64,000 nt of DNA from Pycnopodia helianthoides. Taxonomy: Eukaryota > Echinodermata > Asteroidea > Forcipulatida > Asteriidae. Position numbers and translations under genes: made by a program. This document shows positions 52,310 to 64,000 of the stretch, piece after piece (position 1 is the stretch's first letter; each line of letters begins with the position of its first letter). The notes under the pieces are model-generated. The model made no database searches and was not told the origin of the DNA. It saw only the letters and a list, made by a program, of their open reading frames with translations. The DNA is taken from NCBI GenBank assembly GCA_032158295.1, contig CM063256.1, positions 6,979,725 through 7,043,724 of the forward strand. The letters run 5' to 3'.

Positions 52310-55300
52310 TCACACATAGTGATTAAGCACACACTCGTACTTCTCCTGCTCACCAGAGATCTGTTCTGGCTCTCCCATTTTCTTCACATAGTTCTAGGGA
52401 AAAAAAGGAAACAAAATGATATTCTTACATTTCTATGTTTCACAGACCTCTTATTCAGGTATTATCAATTTGATTTATTTATTAAAATTGTTTTAATTTG
52501 CATTAATTATTATTTTTTTATCCTTACCTCACACTCTTCCATTGTTGCTGTTCCCTTGGCAATCTTTGCACCAATACCCTCCTTGAAGCTGCTGTAACGA
52601 TCCTGTAAGTTCAAGCAATTTCAAATTTGATTTATTTTTAATGTTCAATAACTGCATTTTTAAAAGTTTGATCAAAGCAGTGGTAAATAGAAATAGTTAA
52701 AATAACTAGAGTATTATTAGAGAAATTTATTTTGGTATGTCAGATAACAGAAAAAGTCAATTAATGTTCAATAAATCAAACCCCCATAACTGTTCCTCTC
52801 TCTCTCTCTCTCTCTGGGTTGCAGATCAAGTCAAGTCCGAAGTCCCAAACCGACATGACCCGTGCCCAACTCACAGACTCGTCTGCCCTGTGTCTGATGT
52901 GTGTCTCTATATGTAATCATACCTGCACCATCTTGGCCATAGCTCCTTCAGCAACAAGCTTGACAGCACAGCGCAGACCTCTTGCAAAACAGTCCATAGC
53001 ACCAACGTGGGCAATAAACATGTCTTTAAGATTGGTTGACTCTCGGCGTACCTTGGCATCAAAGTTTAATCCACCAGGGGCAATACCATTCTGCTCAATC
53101 ACAGCCTGGAAAAAATATCAAGAAGTTTCTGTAAGATAAATTTCTTTGCTAGGACAGAATGCCAAGAATGACTCGTATGCGACAGGGCATTTCCCCATAA
53201 TATCCAATGTCTCCACCATATGTGGCCGGAAACATTAGACCTCCTTGTGCGACGTCTCAGAAGATTCAAAAGTATAAACAAAGAAACTAAATATATAACT
53301 TATTGCTCGGAAGTTTGTGACATTTTCAATTTCAAACCAAAATATGAAAAACCAAAAGTTACCCAAGGAAATCTGAAATGAAAAATTACTTTGGGATTTA
53401 TTATATAGTTTTTTAGAAAGACAACAAATTGTGTTTTTATAAAATGGACATGAGTAGAGGAATAAGGACTTGGGGGTTCACTTCATGGGAAACAATACAG
53501 ATAAGAAGATACCTTCATGACCAGAGTTGTATCTCGGACATCCATTGGAAACTGGTCAGTATCCCACCCTAGATCAGGGGACCCAGTGTTGGAGTCAATG
53601 GACCCAAGCATACCGAACCTGAAATGAAAAAGGAATTCAGGTTTGAGCGCCCTCTTAATACAAACCATGTTTGACCAGTCCACATAATCTACATATCCAC
53701 AATGTGATAACTCGTCCTGTGTACATGTATGACTTTTACTTGATTATCACAATTTGTTCATGCTTCTATCTCTTTCAGAGCTTTCAATTAATGTCTGCCA
53801 CTTTAAGACCAAATGAAAATCAAGTATAAAGTGTTGTGACCAAGTGGTGTTGGAACCATGAGAATATGGGTTTAAATACTGTCCACACAAAATACAGTGC
53901 CTGTTCCTTTCTGCAAGACTTTACCCTAATTGCCGCATTCAATTTTATTATTGGAAAAAAGAGGTAACTGCCTGGTGGAACACAAAACTTTTACAGTTTT
54001 CCATTTTTTATGACTCTAATAAAAGGAAAGAAGCGAGGAAATCAGTTTATCAGCTGCATGCAGGAGGGGCATGCCATGTACTAAAAACAGAGATATGGTA
54101 TGAGACTTACCCGGAAGCCATGACGATGTCATGCTCATAGGAGTGTCCTGCTAGCATAGTGTGGTTAGGTTCCACGTTGATTTTAAAATCATTGGCCAAC
54201 CCAAAGTGCTTGAGAAACCCAATCACAGTCATCGCATCTGGGTTAAAAAATATAAGCGAAGTACTAAAATATTAGTCTCCCCTTCACCATTGATGACACG
54301 TGAGTGAATGCAAGTCATGACAAATATTGTATTGAACTGATGAGCTACATCTGAGACAGTTTAGCTGCCTAACTCTAAAGAGTTGAGATGGCTTTATAAA
54401 TACCTTTGTGTGCACAAACCGGAAAAGTGATACATTAAATTTAAGCTTAAAAGTGCCAGTATCTTAGTACCTTTTATAGTATCAGTATAAACTAACTTTC
54501 TTTTCAGAAACACCAAGTTTAAAGATGTGAGAATACTTTCAAGGCTTGCTGTATACCTACCATAATCATACTGATGCCTGGTTGGCTCCTTAGGTTTGGG
54601 CTCAATCAACAACTGACCTCCAAACCCAATCTGTTTCTTGTAATCTGGAGGGAAAAAAAGCATCAGTTCAATGAATTTTCATAATCAAAATTTTAAAATT
54701 CAAAATTTCCATAAATTCACTGAAGAACTTGCAAATCTTACCAACAGCCATCCTGAAGAAGTTTGCTGAATGGGAAAGCTCAGCCATCACATCTGTGTTT
54801 AGAAGGCTATTGTAGCCTTCACGACCGCCCCAAAACACTGTAGTTAATAAAAAGAAAAGTATGAGAAACTCACATTTCTTGACCTCATGGTAGAGATGTT
54901 TCTTTTCTAGAATTTTTGTCTTAAAGTCAGAAATTAGTTGTTACATGTAAACTTTAATCTAAAATGGCATTGATAAGATTAATGTCGGAGGGGTCTATAC
55001 TAGAAAGATCTCAAAGAAATCTGTAATAAACCAATATTTCTTACCAAAGTTTTCAGCATTCAGTTTCTTGCCAATTTCAAGTCCCTTCTTGACCTGTGCA
55101 GCAGCATATGCAACAACGTGAGCATCTGGATTGGTGGAGGCACCATTCATATATCTTAAACAAAACAGGTTCAAACAATCCAATATGGTGACAATCGGCA
55201 AACAAATCAAGACCAAAGCAAATCCAACCTTTTACTTTTTGTATTAATGCCATTATAATCTCATCGGAAACTTTTAAGTGCAAAGCCCAATTTTATAAAA

Positions 55301-58210
55301 CCTGTAAGCAGACGTTTTCTGCTTACGGAGCGGCCATTAGCAGAATTTCTGTTTCATGACTGTAATCAAGGCAAACTGCACTCTAGCTTGCCAGCGGTTC
55401 TTCTATGCAGTGATGCAACAAAACAAATCCATTGTGACTGTGCTTTCAAATCTGCTTTATACTATTTTTCAGACATTTTTACTAGAACAATTGAGTCAAA
55501 AACTATTCACAGAAGCTAAAGATCCCTGAAGGGTTAATAACCTTGGGTTGGCAAAGAGATTGCAGGTATTCCACAGCAGTTTGACACCTGTCTGCGCCAT
55601 CAGTTTCTTAGCTAGGTCTGTTATCTCATCAAGATTACGGTTGGTCTCTTCCAGTGTTGCACCTTCAGGAGCTACATCCCTGTCAACAAATCCAAACATT
55701 TGGTTGGCGATTATCAGTCTTTTGTTTAGATTTCCATTTAAAGAGCTTGAAAAGGCTCCAACATCACAATTAAGATGGCAAGCTGTTATCTTAGCAACTA
55801 TACATAATGTGCTTTAAGGGTGGATTCGATTTAGAGGTAGTCCATTGCCATTTTGTGTGTTTAAACCACTCCATGCGTTTGAAGACTGCTCTTCATATGC
55901 TTTTGTTCTATGTAATTCCCTAATTTTTAATTTTCTTTTGCAGCAATTAGTGTTTTATGGATTATTCTATTCTTCTTTCAACAAACCTGTCATGGAAGGT
56001 CCAGTACTTGACTCCAAGTTTACTAAAAAACTCAAAAGCAACTCGAAGACGTCTCTTTGCATTGTCCATGCTCTCAGTTCCTAAATATGAAGCAAGGGGC
56101 TAAAAATTATTGCTTTTTTTTGCACTAATGTTCTTGGCTAAAGTAAAAGTACATTGGTTTCAATTTCACAACATTTGATAAATTACAGTTAAATGACTGC
56201 TTTGAAGAAAGGGGATGAGATATGCATCTATTTTTGTGTGAAATGATTACTAAAACTTTAAAGTTTCATTCAGCATATAAAAACACTTTGAGATTAAGGA
56301 CTTAAGCCTTGATTGTTCAATGTTTGAGGTCATGCTGAATTTTCATACAAAAGGTCATTCAACGTTATGGAAGTTCTAGAAACTTCGCACACAACTTGTG
56401 ACAACAATACTTTACCTAAAAAGACGAAATCAGCTGATCAGCTGAAAAGTTGCAAGCTTGATTACATGAATAAAAATGTCAACAACATGTTTTTGTCCAT
56501 GACTAGAGACAAACTTACCATCATCCCAGGGTCTCCTTATGGTTGGCATTCCAAAGGGATCCATACCAACTCCCCTGAAGGTATGCCAGTAGCAGGCTGA
56601 GAATCGCAGCCATGCCTCCATCGTACGCCCGTGAATCTCCTGAAAACAAGAACATAGGACTTCAATGTAATTTAGTGTATGTGTTTAAATTAACCCATTC
56701 AATGATTAATTGATTAAAAGCAATCTCAATGTAACAATCTAATTGTAATAGCTTTTGGTAGTCATTTCGCCCAAATGTACAATATTTTTGACAAATTTTC
56801 ATGCAAACAGCAGTAAAACATTATCATAAATCACAAGCTCTTCATCATTCTGTGACCATTTTCATCAAGTTTTCCTGTACACAGGAAAATTGTCTGACCA
56901 GCAGATGAATTTTGTCCCTTCTAACTTTAATATAGTTCCAGGGTTTGGACAGCAGAAACAAAGTGACCGTTTGAAGACACAGCAAAGTTTTTTTCTACTT
57001 GTTCTTACCTCCTTCGCATTGTAATGTTTAAAGCACAGCAACTCAGTTGGCCCAGCCTCAGGCTTGTATTCTATCTTCCCAATCCCTGCAGCATACAAAA
57101 TATAACGAGGTAAATATCTTCAAAAAAATTGCTGATTGATAGACCTTTGTTTACAAAAAGATTCTATTTGTGTCTATGTTTATTCTATCCCTCACAGGCA
57201 TACCAATCCACCTGTTTAATCACCTGTTCAGCCCTGGAGGTGATATGACCTCAGTCCATGCACTAGCTGCAACTGGAGACTGACATATCCTACCACTACC
57301 AGCGCTTATGTAATTTACATCATGATCAAGGTATTGGGTTGGAGCTGTAAACAAACCTCACACTAATTACATTACATTGTGTTCTCTTATCTTTGCACAG
57401 CTGTTTGACTTGTCCTTATCTTTTGCTTACACTACAACACAAAAAGTGAAGGTAGTTTAAATCATGGAGGCTTTTCCTCCCCTCCAGTCCAAGCAAGCAA
57501 GCATTGGATTAATCAGGACATGATCACTTAAGCACATACCCCAATGGAAAATATACAATTTTACAAGCCAACATTTCATATAGTTTGTAGATGAACCCCA
57601 GATAAAGCTGTGCAAATAGTTGCTGATAAACTAGGGGAGTAGTTAGGAGGGTATTTAATGCATGGAGATGTTCACGAAAAATGAATAGTCACCTTCCACA
57701 ATTAATCACAAGAGTCATTTTAAAATTATTTTATGAATGAAAGTATTCCAGCATGGTTTATTGCCCTTCTTCATGTCTGACTTGTCTATTGACTATTGTT
57801 ATCATTGAACCATGAACCATTGAACTGAGGTAGGTGTGGCAGGGACTGCACCTGTCCTGTGTACTTAATTTAACATGAAAATTGAAATCACATTTACAAG
57901 GCAGGAGCGTCACCCGCACAAGCTTATACCCGATAGCACTACATTGTGCTACTTTTAGCTCCTAGGACCATTGCTCCATGCAAGAACTACCGCACACAAT
58001 CTTGCTGGTACAATCAATTAACAACATACTGACAACCTGTTCTTGCCTGTGTGAACATCATTCGCACCCTCGAACGTCATGAACGTGTAATTTGTAAAGT
58101 GTAAAAAAGTAACTGTACACAAGTCACTTACCCGGGAAAAATTCACCGGAACTTCCATTGAGAGAGTCCCCAGACATACGAGCTCTTTTTGCTTTTGATT
58201 CTTGTGACAT
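52310..58210 (-). CDS. Xylose isomerase, complete 13-exon animal gene
   Basis: Exons: 58132-58210 (ATG at 58210), 57009-57085, 56519-56639, 55987-56080, 55542-55679, 55045-55154, 54742-54837, 54561-54644, 54111-54237, 53513-53618, 52923-53105, 52528-52602, 52310-52393. All junctions are GT-AG and phases agree throughout, giving 1374 nt and 457 residues, normal for class II xylose isomerase. The enzyme interconverts D-xylose and D-xylulose (and glucose/fructose) on a TIM barrel with two divalent metals. Catalytic H122 and D125 lie in [10 protein letters not shown]; metal and substrate ligands are E253 and K255 (IEPKPKEP), E289 and H292 ([11 protein letters not shown]), D317, D328 and D330 ([19 protein letters not shown]), and D360 ([13 protein letters not shown]). 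As I recall E. coli XylA numbering, every one is offset by exactly +21, so nothing is lost between them. No signal peptide or transmembrane segment is seen; a basic stretch (KAKRAR) near the N-terminus is the only extension. Probably a cytosolic active enzyme. Confidence 0.97.
52796..52815. repeat. (CT)n microsatellite
   Basis: About ten CT dinucleotides in the intron between xylose isomerase exons 11 and 12. Confidence 0.9.
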
Positions 58211-58427
58211 GATGAAGAAATCAGATCAAATAGTACGCAGCTTTGCCAACTCTCTACACCTCTCCTATCCTGAGTAGACCTAGAGTACCCCACAAAACCG
58301 CTGGGGCGCCCCCAGTTTGTTTCTGTTGTCAGTCGGTCGGTGTTTATATAAACAAAGGTCAAAGTTCGTTGGTTGAATGCACATGGTATCCAGGGTTGCA
58401 CACACGAGGCTTCATGGGTTTAACAAT

Positions 58428-58461
58428 GGAAGAAGGAAAATACATGTATTTTCCTTCTTCC
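58428..58461. other. 34-bp perfect palindrome upstream of the xylose isomerase start
   Basis: GGAAGAAGGAAAATACA followed directly by its exact reverse complement, with no spacer. It begins 218 bp upstream of the ATG at 58210. It could be a regulatory dyad, a fold in the 5' UTR, or the scar of a small inverted-repeat element. Confidence 0.9.
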
Positions 58462-59196
58462 GTGGTTTAACGTGTGGAACGCCTTAATTGGCTTTAAAAT
58501 TTCGAGCTACCTGATTACCCACTTGTTTTGCTGGCAGTGTTTTGTGTTACTACACTATAACAGGGTTATTATAATAATATCAACAAACACCCCCTCCCTG
58601 CCATCAACACTACAGGCACCAACTTTGACACAAGAGTTCTTGGTAGGCTAGGATAATGAAGTTGCAAACCTTCTTTTCTGATTGTTTATTCTGTGGTTTA
58701 ATGATATTTCTTACATACACTTTTATCCTTGCCTCTAAAAAGTATCCAAAGTCACTAATTAGCATCACTGTGCTTACAGAAAAGATCGTTGCTCAATTTA
58801 GAAGAAAACATTGCTTATCTAAAGATTTATTTGGTAAGTAAAAACTATTTGCAGGGATCCTGCCACGAGCAAGACATTAATGCGCTCAGAATTGTCTTGT
58901 TCTCTTTATAGCTCGATGAAATTTGACCATCGTGCATGCCAATGGCCACCAGAAATTTAAATAAGCATCCCGAATAAGTTCAATCCAATCAGTAGCAGGA
59001 TTGTCACAACTGTTGACCAATGAATAGCGAGCCCTATTTTGGTCCCCTAAAAATTTTGCAGACGACAATCACTACTTTCCTCGCGGGTCGTAAAGGGGTC
59101 GGTATCCCTTCGCACACAGGAGAAATAGCTCGTGTTTTTATAGACTTCAAACATAAAATTTAAAACAATCATAATAGTTATTATCCTAAAGTTACA

Positions 59197-59364
59197 ATGA
59201 GAAGATTTTACAAGAAACATAGAGGTTTCATTGTTCAAAAAGTGGAATTTGAAGACATTTTCGATGACTGCCCAAGGATATCAATCCAGAGTGAACCACC
59301 CCTTGGAAGAAAAGTCAAATTGTGTCCATCCGTCTTTTGCGCTTTTTGCAGTATACAGCAGTGA
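59197..59364 (+). CDS. Possible small ORF, 55 codons, function unknown
   Basis: Begins MRRFYKKHRGFIVQKVEFED and ends CPSVFCAFCSIQQ. Amino-acid composition looks less random than its surroundings, but there is no homology I recognise. It lies 1 kb from the xylose isomerase start, divergently oriented. It may be an exon fragment of the transcript suggested by the nearby splice sites, or chance. Confidence 0.15.
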   Translation: MRRFYKKHRGFIVQKVEFEDIFDDCPRISIQSEPPLGRKVKLCPSVFCAFCSIQQ

Positions 59365-59435
59365 GATTTTAATGCTGAACTGATTTAGTTTAAATTCTGT
59401 GAACATTTTCACATGAATTTCCTTCTATTTATGTA

Positions 59436-59600
59436 ATGTGTCATTTTTTGTCCTCATACTTTAACCGGGATACTTTTGCTGATGGAACTGGCGTCTTTTC
59501 CTTCTCAGCCGAGGACATTATTAAAGGTTATGGAATGATTCTCCGGAAAATTTACCACCCGGCCGTACAGGCAGTCACTTCTCACCCAGGACCAAGCTGA
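59436..59600 (+). CDS. Possible small ORF or exon, 54 codons, function unknown
   Basis: Contains RDTFADGTGVFSFSAEDIIK. The FADGTG stretch loosely recalls the FSDG motif of cellular RNA-dependent RNA polymerases, but no other motif of that family is present and the frame closes at 59600. A second frame nearby (about 59530-59653) has CYGCAEAH, a partial zinc-knuckle-like pattern. Neither is strong enough to name. Confidence 0.15.
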   Translation: MCHFLSSYFNRDTFADGTGVFSFSAEDIIKGYGMILRKIYHPAVQAVTSHPGPS

Positions 59601-61855
59601 CCGTGAAGTGTTACGGGTGTGCAGAGGCTCATGAATACAGCGGACCAACTCGGTGAGTCTTTTTTTAAGAACGTAAACTGAGAGTGGATAACAAGAAATG
59701 CCAGAGAGAATTATTCGGAATTATTCAGGAAAGCTTGCTTAGGTCTACATGTATGGGGCAACCGGAAGGGTTTGGGGATAGTCACGTACTTCTAAGGGCA
59801 TGGATTGGAAGGGAACATTACCAAAAATGAGTAATTACATATTGTGCGGTAACTATACATGCAAACTGTATCTTAAATCAGTTTTGTTTTAATTTTAGGT
59901 GCAACCGGAAGTCAGACTGATGCTCAAAGACACGAAGAAGCTCCCAGTGGATTAATTGTGTTGGTTATTCCTACTTATGTCCAATGATCTGTATGACGAA
60001 TTATCATGGGACATCAGAGTCGTCGAGGGTAAGTCCTACACAAAGCTGCAAGTGCAAACAAAGTGTGTCGCTTCAAATCCTTAAGGTATACAGGAACTCG
60101 TTTAAAAATCCTGCTGGATCTTAATGCTCTTTAAAAGTGCTACTTTGTACCCGGCATTTAATATTCAAAACATAAAAAGTTAGTAGCTAGCAGACTGAAA
60201 GTTAAAAGAGAAACCTCAAGATTTAAAGATTAAATGAGTCGGTGTGCAAATTGTTTGTTTCTCTTTTTCGGCCTGTCTATGCAAAACATTTCACCCAATG
60301 TGCATTTTTATGGTTCAAACTGTTTCAGTGTTATGATACAAATGGCAAGTTAAAACATATTATGGGTAGTCTAGACATTAAGTCTCTGTTGTCTAGACAT
60401 GTAAATAGTTTACATTAATCCAGTTAAAAGGCAGAACATAGTGGTTGGAGGCTCACATATACTGCAATTGTATAACTTGAACTATTGTGTGAAACACCTG
60501 CCTCTGTTCCTTTATTGGCACTGAATAGAGGTCATGACCCCAACATGTATTCAAGAAGTAGAGGATTTTAAAGATTTATATGAGACTAGGAGGTTATTAA
60601 GAGTTCATTCGCCTCCTCTACATTACTTGAGGAAATTAAACTGATAAATAAATGAACAGAGACTTTGAAACAACTTTCTGCAATTTAAGCTTGAAAACCT
60701 GAGGAAGCAAACTTTTGTGACATTATTTCTATGGAGGAAGCCAACTTTTGTGACAACTTCTTCAGCAAAAAGAACAAATTCACAGCTGTTCAAAGCCACT
60801 GAAATTTCTTCATCAACTGATATTAGAAACCATGAAGATGAACATTCCCCATTACTCTCCATCAATGGATGTTTGAGACTCAGGAAGCGACTGAAAACAT
60901 CTCTCCGTCAACAAAATAATTACCAACTCGAAGAGGAGTAAACTACTTCAAGATCAATGGATGTGCAACTAGAAAATGAAATGGTGTAAAATTCCACAAC
61001 AAACATGCAACAACAACAACTAATCATCCAACATAACAGAACCAAAACAACCAACAGACATAAAACTGCTTAACAACTTGACAAAATAAATAGGCTTGAT
61101 ATTAATGGTAAATACCTTCCATAGGATTTTAAAAAAAATTAATATGAAAGACAGTGTAAAATGTATAGTTTTTTTCCCTCAAAATTAAGTTCAGAGGAAT
61201 GATATACCTAGATGGATGAAGTGAAACTGTTTGAGTGAATGGAAGTATGAATGTAAATAAATAATCATAATATTGAAGTGAAGATTTAGGAGTGAGAGAA
61301 AGATTGGATGAAATAATGGGGGTAAGATTTTATGTCAACTAACTATGATTAAATAATTAACTGAAACACTAATGTAAGGTCATTTTATGGATTAGGCTCC
61401 TGATATACCACGATTACTGCATTATTGCATAGGTGATCTTAGTATGACAAACCATTATTATGATTTAGCCTTCTTTCTTTATCTTACCTTCAAACCATTA
61501 TAAATAAACAGTGACATAACCAGACATTTTCATAATGTGTCTTTAACCATTCATTTGTGCATCTTATCTATCTCATTGGGGGAGGGGGGACAAGCGGGAG
61601 GGGCAATGGTTCTGAGTAGGGGGGCTGCCACCCCTGCCCCCTCTGGTTACACCACTGTAAACAAACTATTGTGACATAAAATAAAATTAGGGGGGCAGTG
61701 GAAATAAATAAATATAATGGCACCCCATTGTGTTTATATACAGGAATATAAGAAAGATGACTGTAGCATAATAAAGGTTTGTTGTACTTGTATCAAAACA
61801 AATGAGTGTAAATGTAGAATCTTTGAATCACCTGATTCTTTGTCTGCTTTCTTTT

Positions 61856-63950
61856 GGCTCAATTGAGGAACTCTTATATTCCTTATCACAACTAGGCCAG
61901 TAATTTTCCATTTTGTGATCTATAACTGGATTTGTTGTGTCTTGCTTTTAATAAGCAACCCTGGATGAAGGGAATGCCTTTTTATTCTATTAACTTATTT
62001 TCAATGATCATTTACACGGTTACCTTGGTATAATGTCATGGTAACAGTAACTGTTTTGGGAATTAACTGTATTTACGTCTTTTGATATTTTCTTTCTTCT
62101 GAGAAATCCTTATTCTCATCATTGGCAAAAACCAAACCTACCTTCTTTTTGCTTCTCCTCTTAAGTTATCTTTTATTTTCTATGATTTACTTGAGGAAAT
62201 CTTAATCCTCATCAATGGCTCCAATCATAGTGAATTTCCTATGAGTCGCATTCATGTTTTAATTGTCTTATTTGAAAGTTTCTTCACCATCTCAAGGTAA
62301 GTGTCACATTCTTATTGTATTTGTGCTGATTGTGGTGATACAAAATGTTGGTACAGTTACCGTGGTAATGGTTTATCTCATAATACAATATTAGAGATTG
62401 ATAAAGTTCTGGGTGTTGTTTCTATTGGCACACCAGAGGCCTCTTTATTGGCTGCATGCCAGTCCCTATTTGTAAGCCAAGGACCGGGTAGTGATATAGC
62501 CTCCCCCACCCCACCCCACTTTTCTCCCTGATAAACCAATGGGCCGTAATGGTGATCATTTTACAAATGACTTGGTAATTGTTTTACTTGTTGAGCAATC
62601 AACATGAGTGTGCAAGTTGTACTGTACAGGTTGGTGCACCTGTGTATTGAAAATGTTCCTGTGATATTTTGTGTATTTCTATTGGCTAACCAGAGGAATT
62701 CTTAATCCTCACTATGGCATATAACTTGAACCCCTCTCCTCTTTTTAGAATGATGATTTGTGGTGTTAGTGGCTTTGTAATAGAATAAAACATGTTGCCA
62801 TTGGTAGTGGTTATATATATAGAGTTTTAGTTATATTTAGTTACAGAGGTTGTGACACCAGTAAAGGTGGACTGAATAATATTATAAATTTGTCTCTTTC
62901 TATTGGCTTGTCTGAGGAAATCTTATAATCCTCATTATGGTTGGCCAATACTCTGTATTGAATCTCCAATTATCTGTGGATACTTGACAGTATGCTCTGA
63001 ATCAAGAGACAAGGCTACTTGTCACTTATTTTTCTTTGTTAATAGTCTTTAAGTTGTAATGATAATTCAATGACATAATGTTAGGTTCTATTTATATATA
63101 CAGTATAACCCAAGCATCTGGTATGCAAAAGTGATGATGGGACAAGTGAACATAATGTGATAACACTTTAAGATTTTCACTCTTTGTCTTATCTTTTATT
63201 TTCTGTTGGCCTAAATGAGGAATCCTTAATCCTCATAGCTTGGCAATACAAAAAGTATCCAATTAATTGGATCTGTTGTGATGTTAAACTCTGTGGTCTT
63301 CCATAGAAGATGTGTTTACTAACGTTGTAGGTCTCGAGACCGGTCTCAGTCTCCCCACCTGCTATTTTTGCTGGTCTCAGGTCTGGGTCTTCATGGTCTC
63401 GGTCTCCCACTTGCTTGGCCCTTCAGGTCTTGGTTTTGGTCCCAGTCTTGGAGTATCGGGTCTCGACTACAACACTGCTAACAGCAGGCAAAGGCTGTAT
63501 TGAGTAACCCATTAACAACTAAATTGTTGATGTTAAAGTTAGTAGGGTCATAGAGAGATAATCTCACATGTGTTAGGGCACTGAGTATTTATGGTTGATG
63601 TATTGTTTATAATGTGTATCCGATCTCGTTCTGACTATTGGCTCATCTGAGGTATCCGTTTACTCCTCATGTCTGCATTAGGGTTGATGGCCACAACCCT
63701 AATGCACATCTTAAGATCTGTAATTGGACCCATCTTAATTTTTGTATTTAGACCTGTGCCTCCTTGAATATTTCAAAGTTAAGGCCATGATTTTTTATCA
63801 TAATTGATTGTTATGGTGTAATAATGTTTAGTATAATAATGTTTAGTAAATCTTGTTAAGCATAGAAGTTGTGGTGGCATTTTAATTTATTTTACCCTTC
63901 TGTCTTATCTGTCACTTTCTTTGGCTCACCTGAGGATTTCTTATCCTCAG
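61856..63950 (+). repeat. Degenerate array of about nine stem-loop motifs
   Basis: A block with consensus near TTTCTATTGGCT, then a stem-loop of the type TGAGGAAATCTTAATCCTCA, then ATGGC recurs at about 61864, 62100, 62191, 62436, 62692, 62912, 63215, 63648 and 63931. Spacings range from about 90 to 430 bp. Stem bases co-vary in several copies: TGAGAA pairs with TTCTCA at 62100, AGAGG with CCTCT at 62436, and a G-T wobble replaces a pair at 61864; at 63931 the stem extends to CTGAGGA/TCCTCAG. A second motif, GTTACC followed by TTGGTA or GTGGTAA, also recurs (about 62020, 62360, 63966). Family unknown; the array probably continues beyond the window. Confidence 0.7.
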
Positions 63951-64000
63951 TGTTGTTGGAAGATTACCTTGGTTATGGGTAACCTACATGGTATCATTCA

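Larger units (their letters stand above)
58462..61855. other. Region of unknown function with splice-site-like signals
   Basis: No recognised protein. Two CCAAT motifs (about 58983 and 59019) precede a short CG-bearing stretch. Good donor sites occur at 59653 (CG|GTGAGT) and 60029 (GAGG|GTAAGT), with an acceptor ending at 59898 (AATTTTAG), so a plus-strand transcript with an exon at 59899-60028 is possible. Reading frames in it are short and do not join. From 60100 to 61855 the sequence is AT-rich with nothing I can name. Confidence 0.35.

Noticed and set aside
59436..59600. Cellular RNA-dependent RNA polymerase
   Set aside because: Only a short FADGTG stretch resembles it; the catalytic DbDGD-type motif and family length are absent.
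62900..63250. Box C/D snoRNAs in the stem-loop array
   Set aside because: CTGA occurs in many units and GTGATGATG once (about 63132), but no unit has paired C and D boxes with a closing stem at snoRNA spacing.

Overview
This is a stretch of intron-rich animal nuclear DNA, most likely from an echinoderm (possibly a sea star). The organism call is inference. It rests on GT-AG introns, tRNA-headed SINEs of a kind I associate with echinoderm genomes, many short TTAA-flanked MITEs, and the gene content. No bacterial operons, rRNA, tRNA genes or CRISPR arrays are visible.

Layout. (1) 1-7490, minus strand: the 5' part of a CSPP1-like centrosome/cilium gene, nine exons recognised, running off the left edge; one exon carries a likely one-base assembly frameshift and its 3' neighbour intron is filled by a 64-bp minisatellite. 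(2) 7491-14620: no gene seen; repeats, MITEs and a broken duplicate of CSPP1 exon 1. (3) 14621-17201, plus strand: a two-exon alpha-1,3-fucosyltransferase (GT10) gene with a hAT-like MITE in its intron. (4) 17202-20700: non-coding, MITE-rich. (5) About 20700-38082: not new sequence but an inverted, badly degraded copy of about 5280-20700, ending at a 100-N gap. The window thus holds a giant palindrome centred near 21.68 kb, on a small hairpin-forming MITE. Almost all ORFs of this block are meaningless. (6) 38183-48351, plus strand: the 3' part of a UCKL1 (uridine-cytidine kinase-like 1) gene, covering the UPRTase-like domain; the kinase-encoding 5' exons are missing, presumably lost in the gap. 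(7) 48352-52309: intergenic between convergent genes. (8) 52310-58210, minus strand: a complete 13-exon xylose isomerase gene of 457 codons with every expected catalytic and metal-binding residue. This is unusual for an animal. (9) 58211-64000: no recognised protein gene; a possible spliced transcript of unknown nature, then a degenerate array of about nine copies of a small stem-loop motif whose stems show compensatory changes.

How the genes relate. They are independent eukaryotic genes and no pathway links them. UCKL1 (pyrimidine salvage-related) and xylose isomerase (pentose isomerisation) are convergent neighbours. The most interesting signals are the animal xylose isomerase, the uncatalogued stem-loop array at the right end, the splice-site-bearing minisatellite in CSPP1, and the palindrome, which anyone using this assembly should treat as an artefact until shown otherwise.
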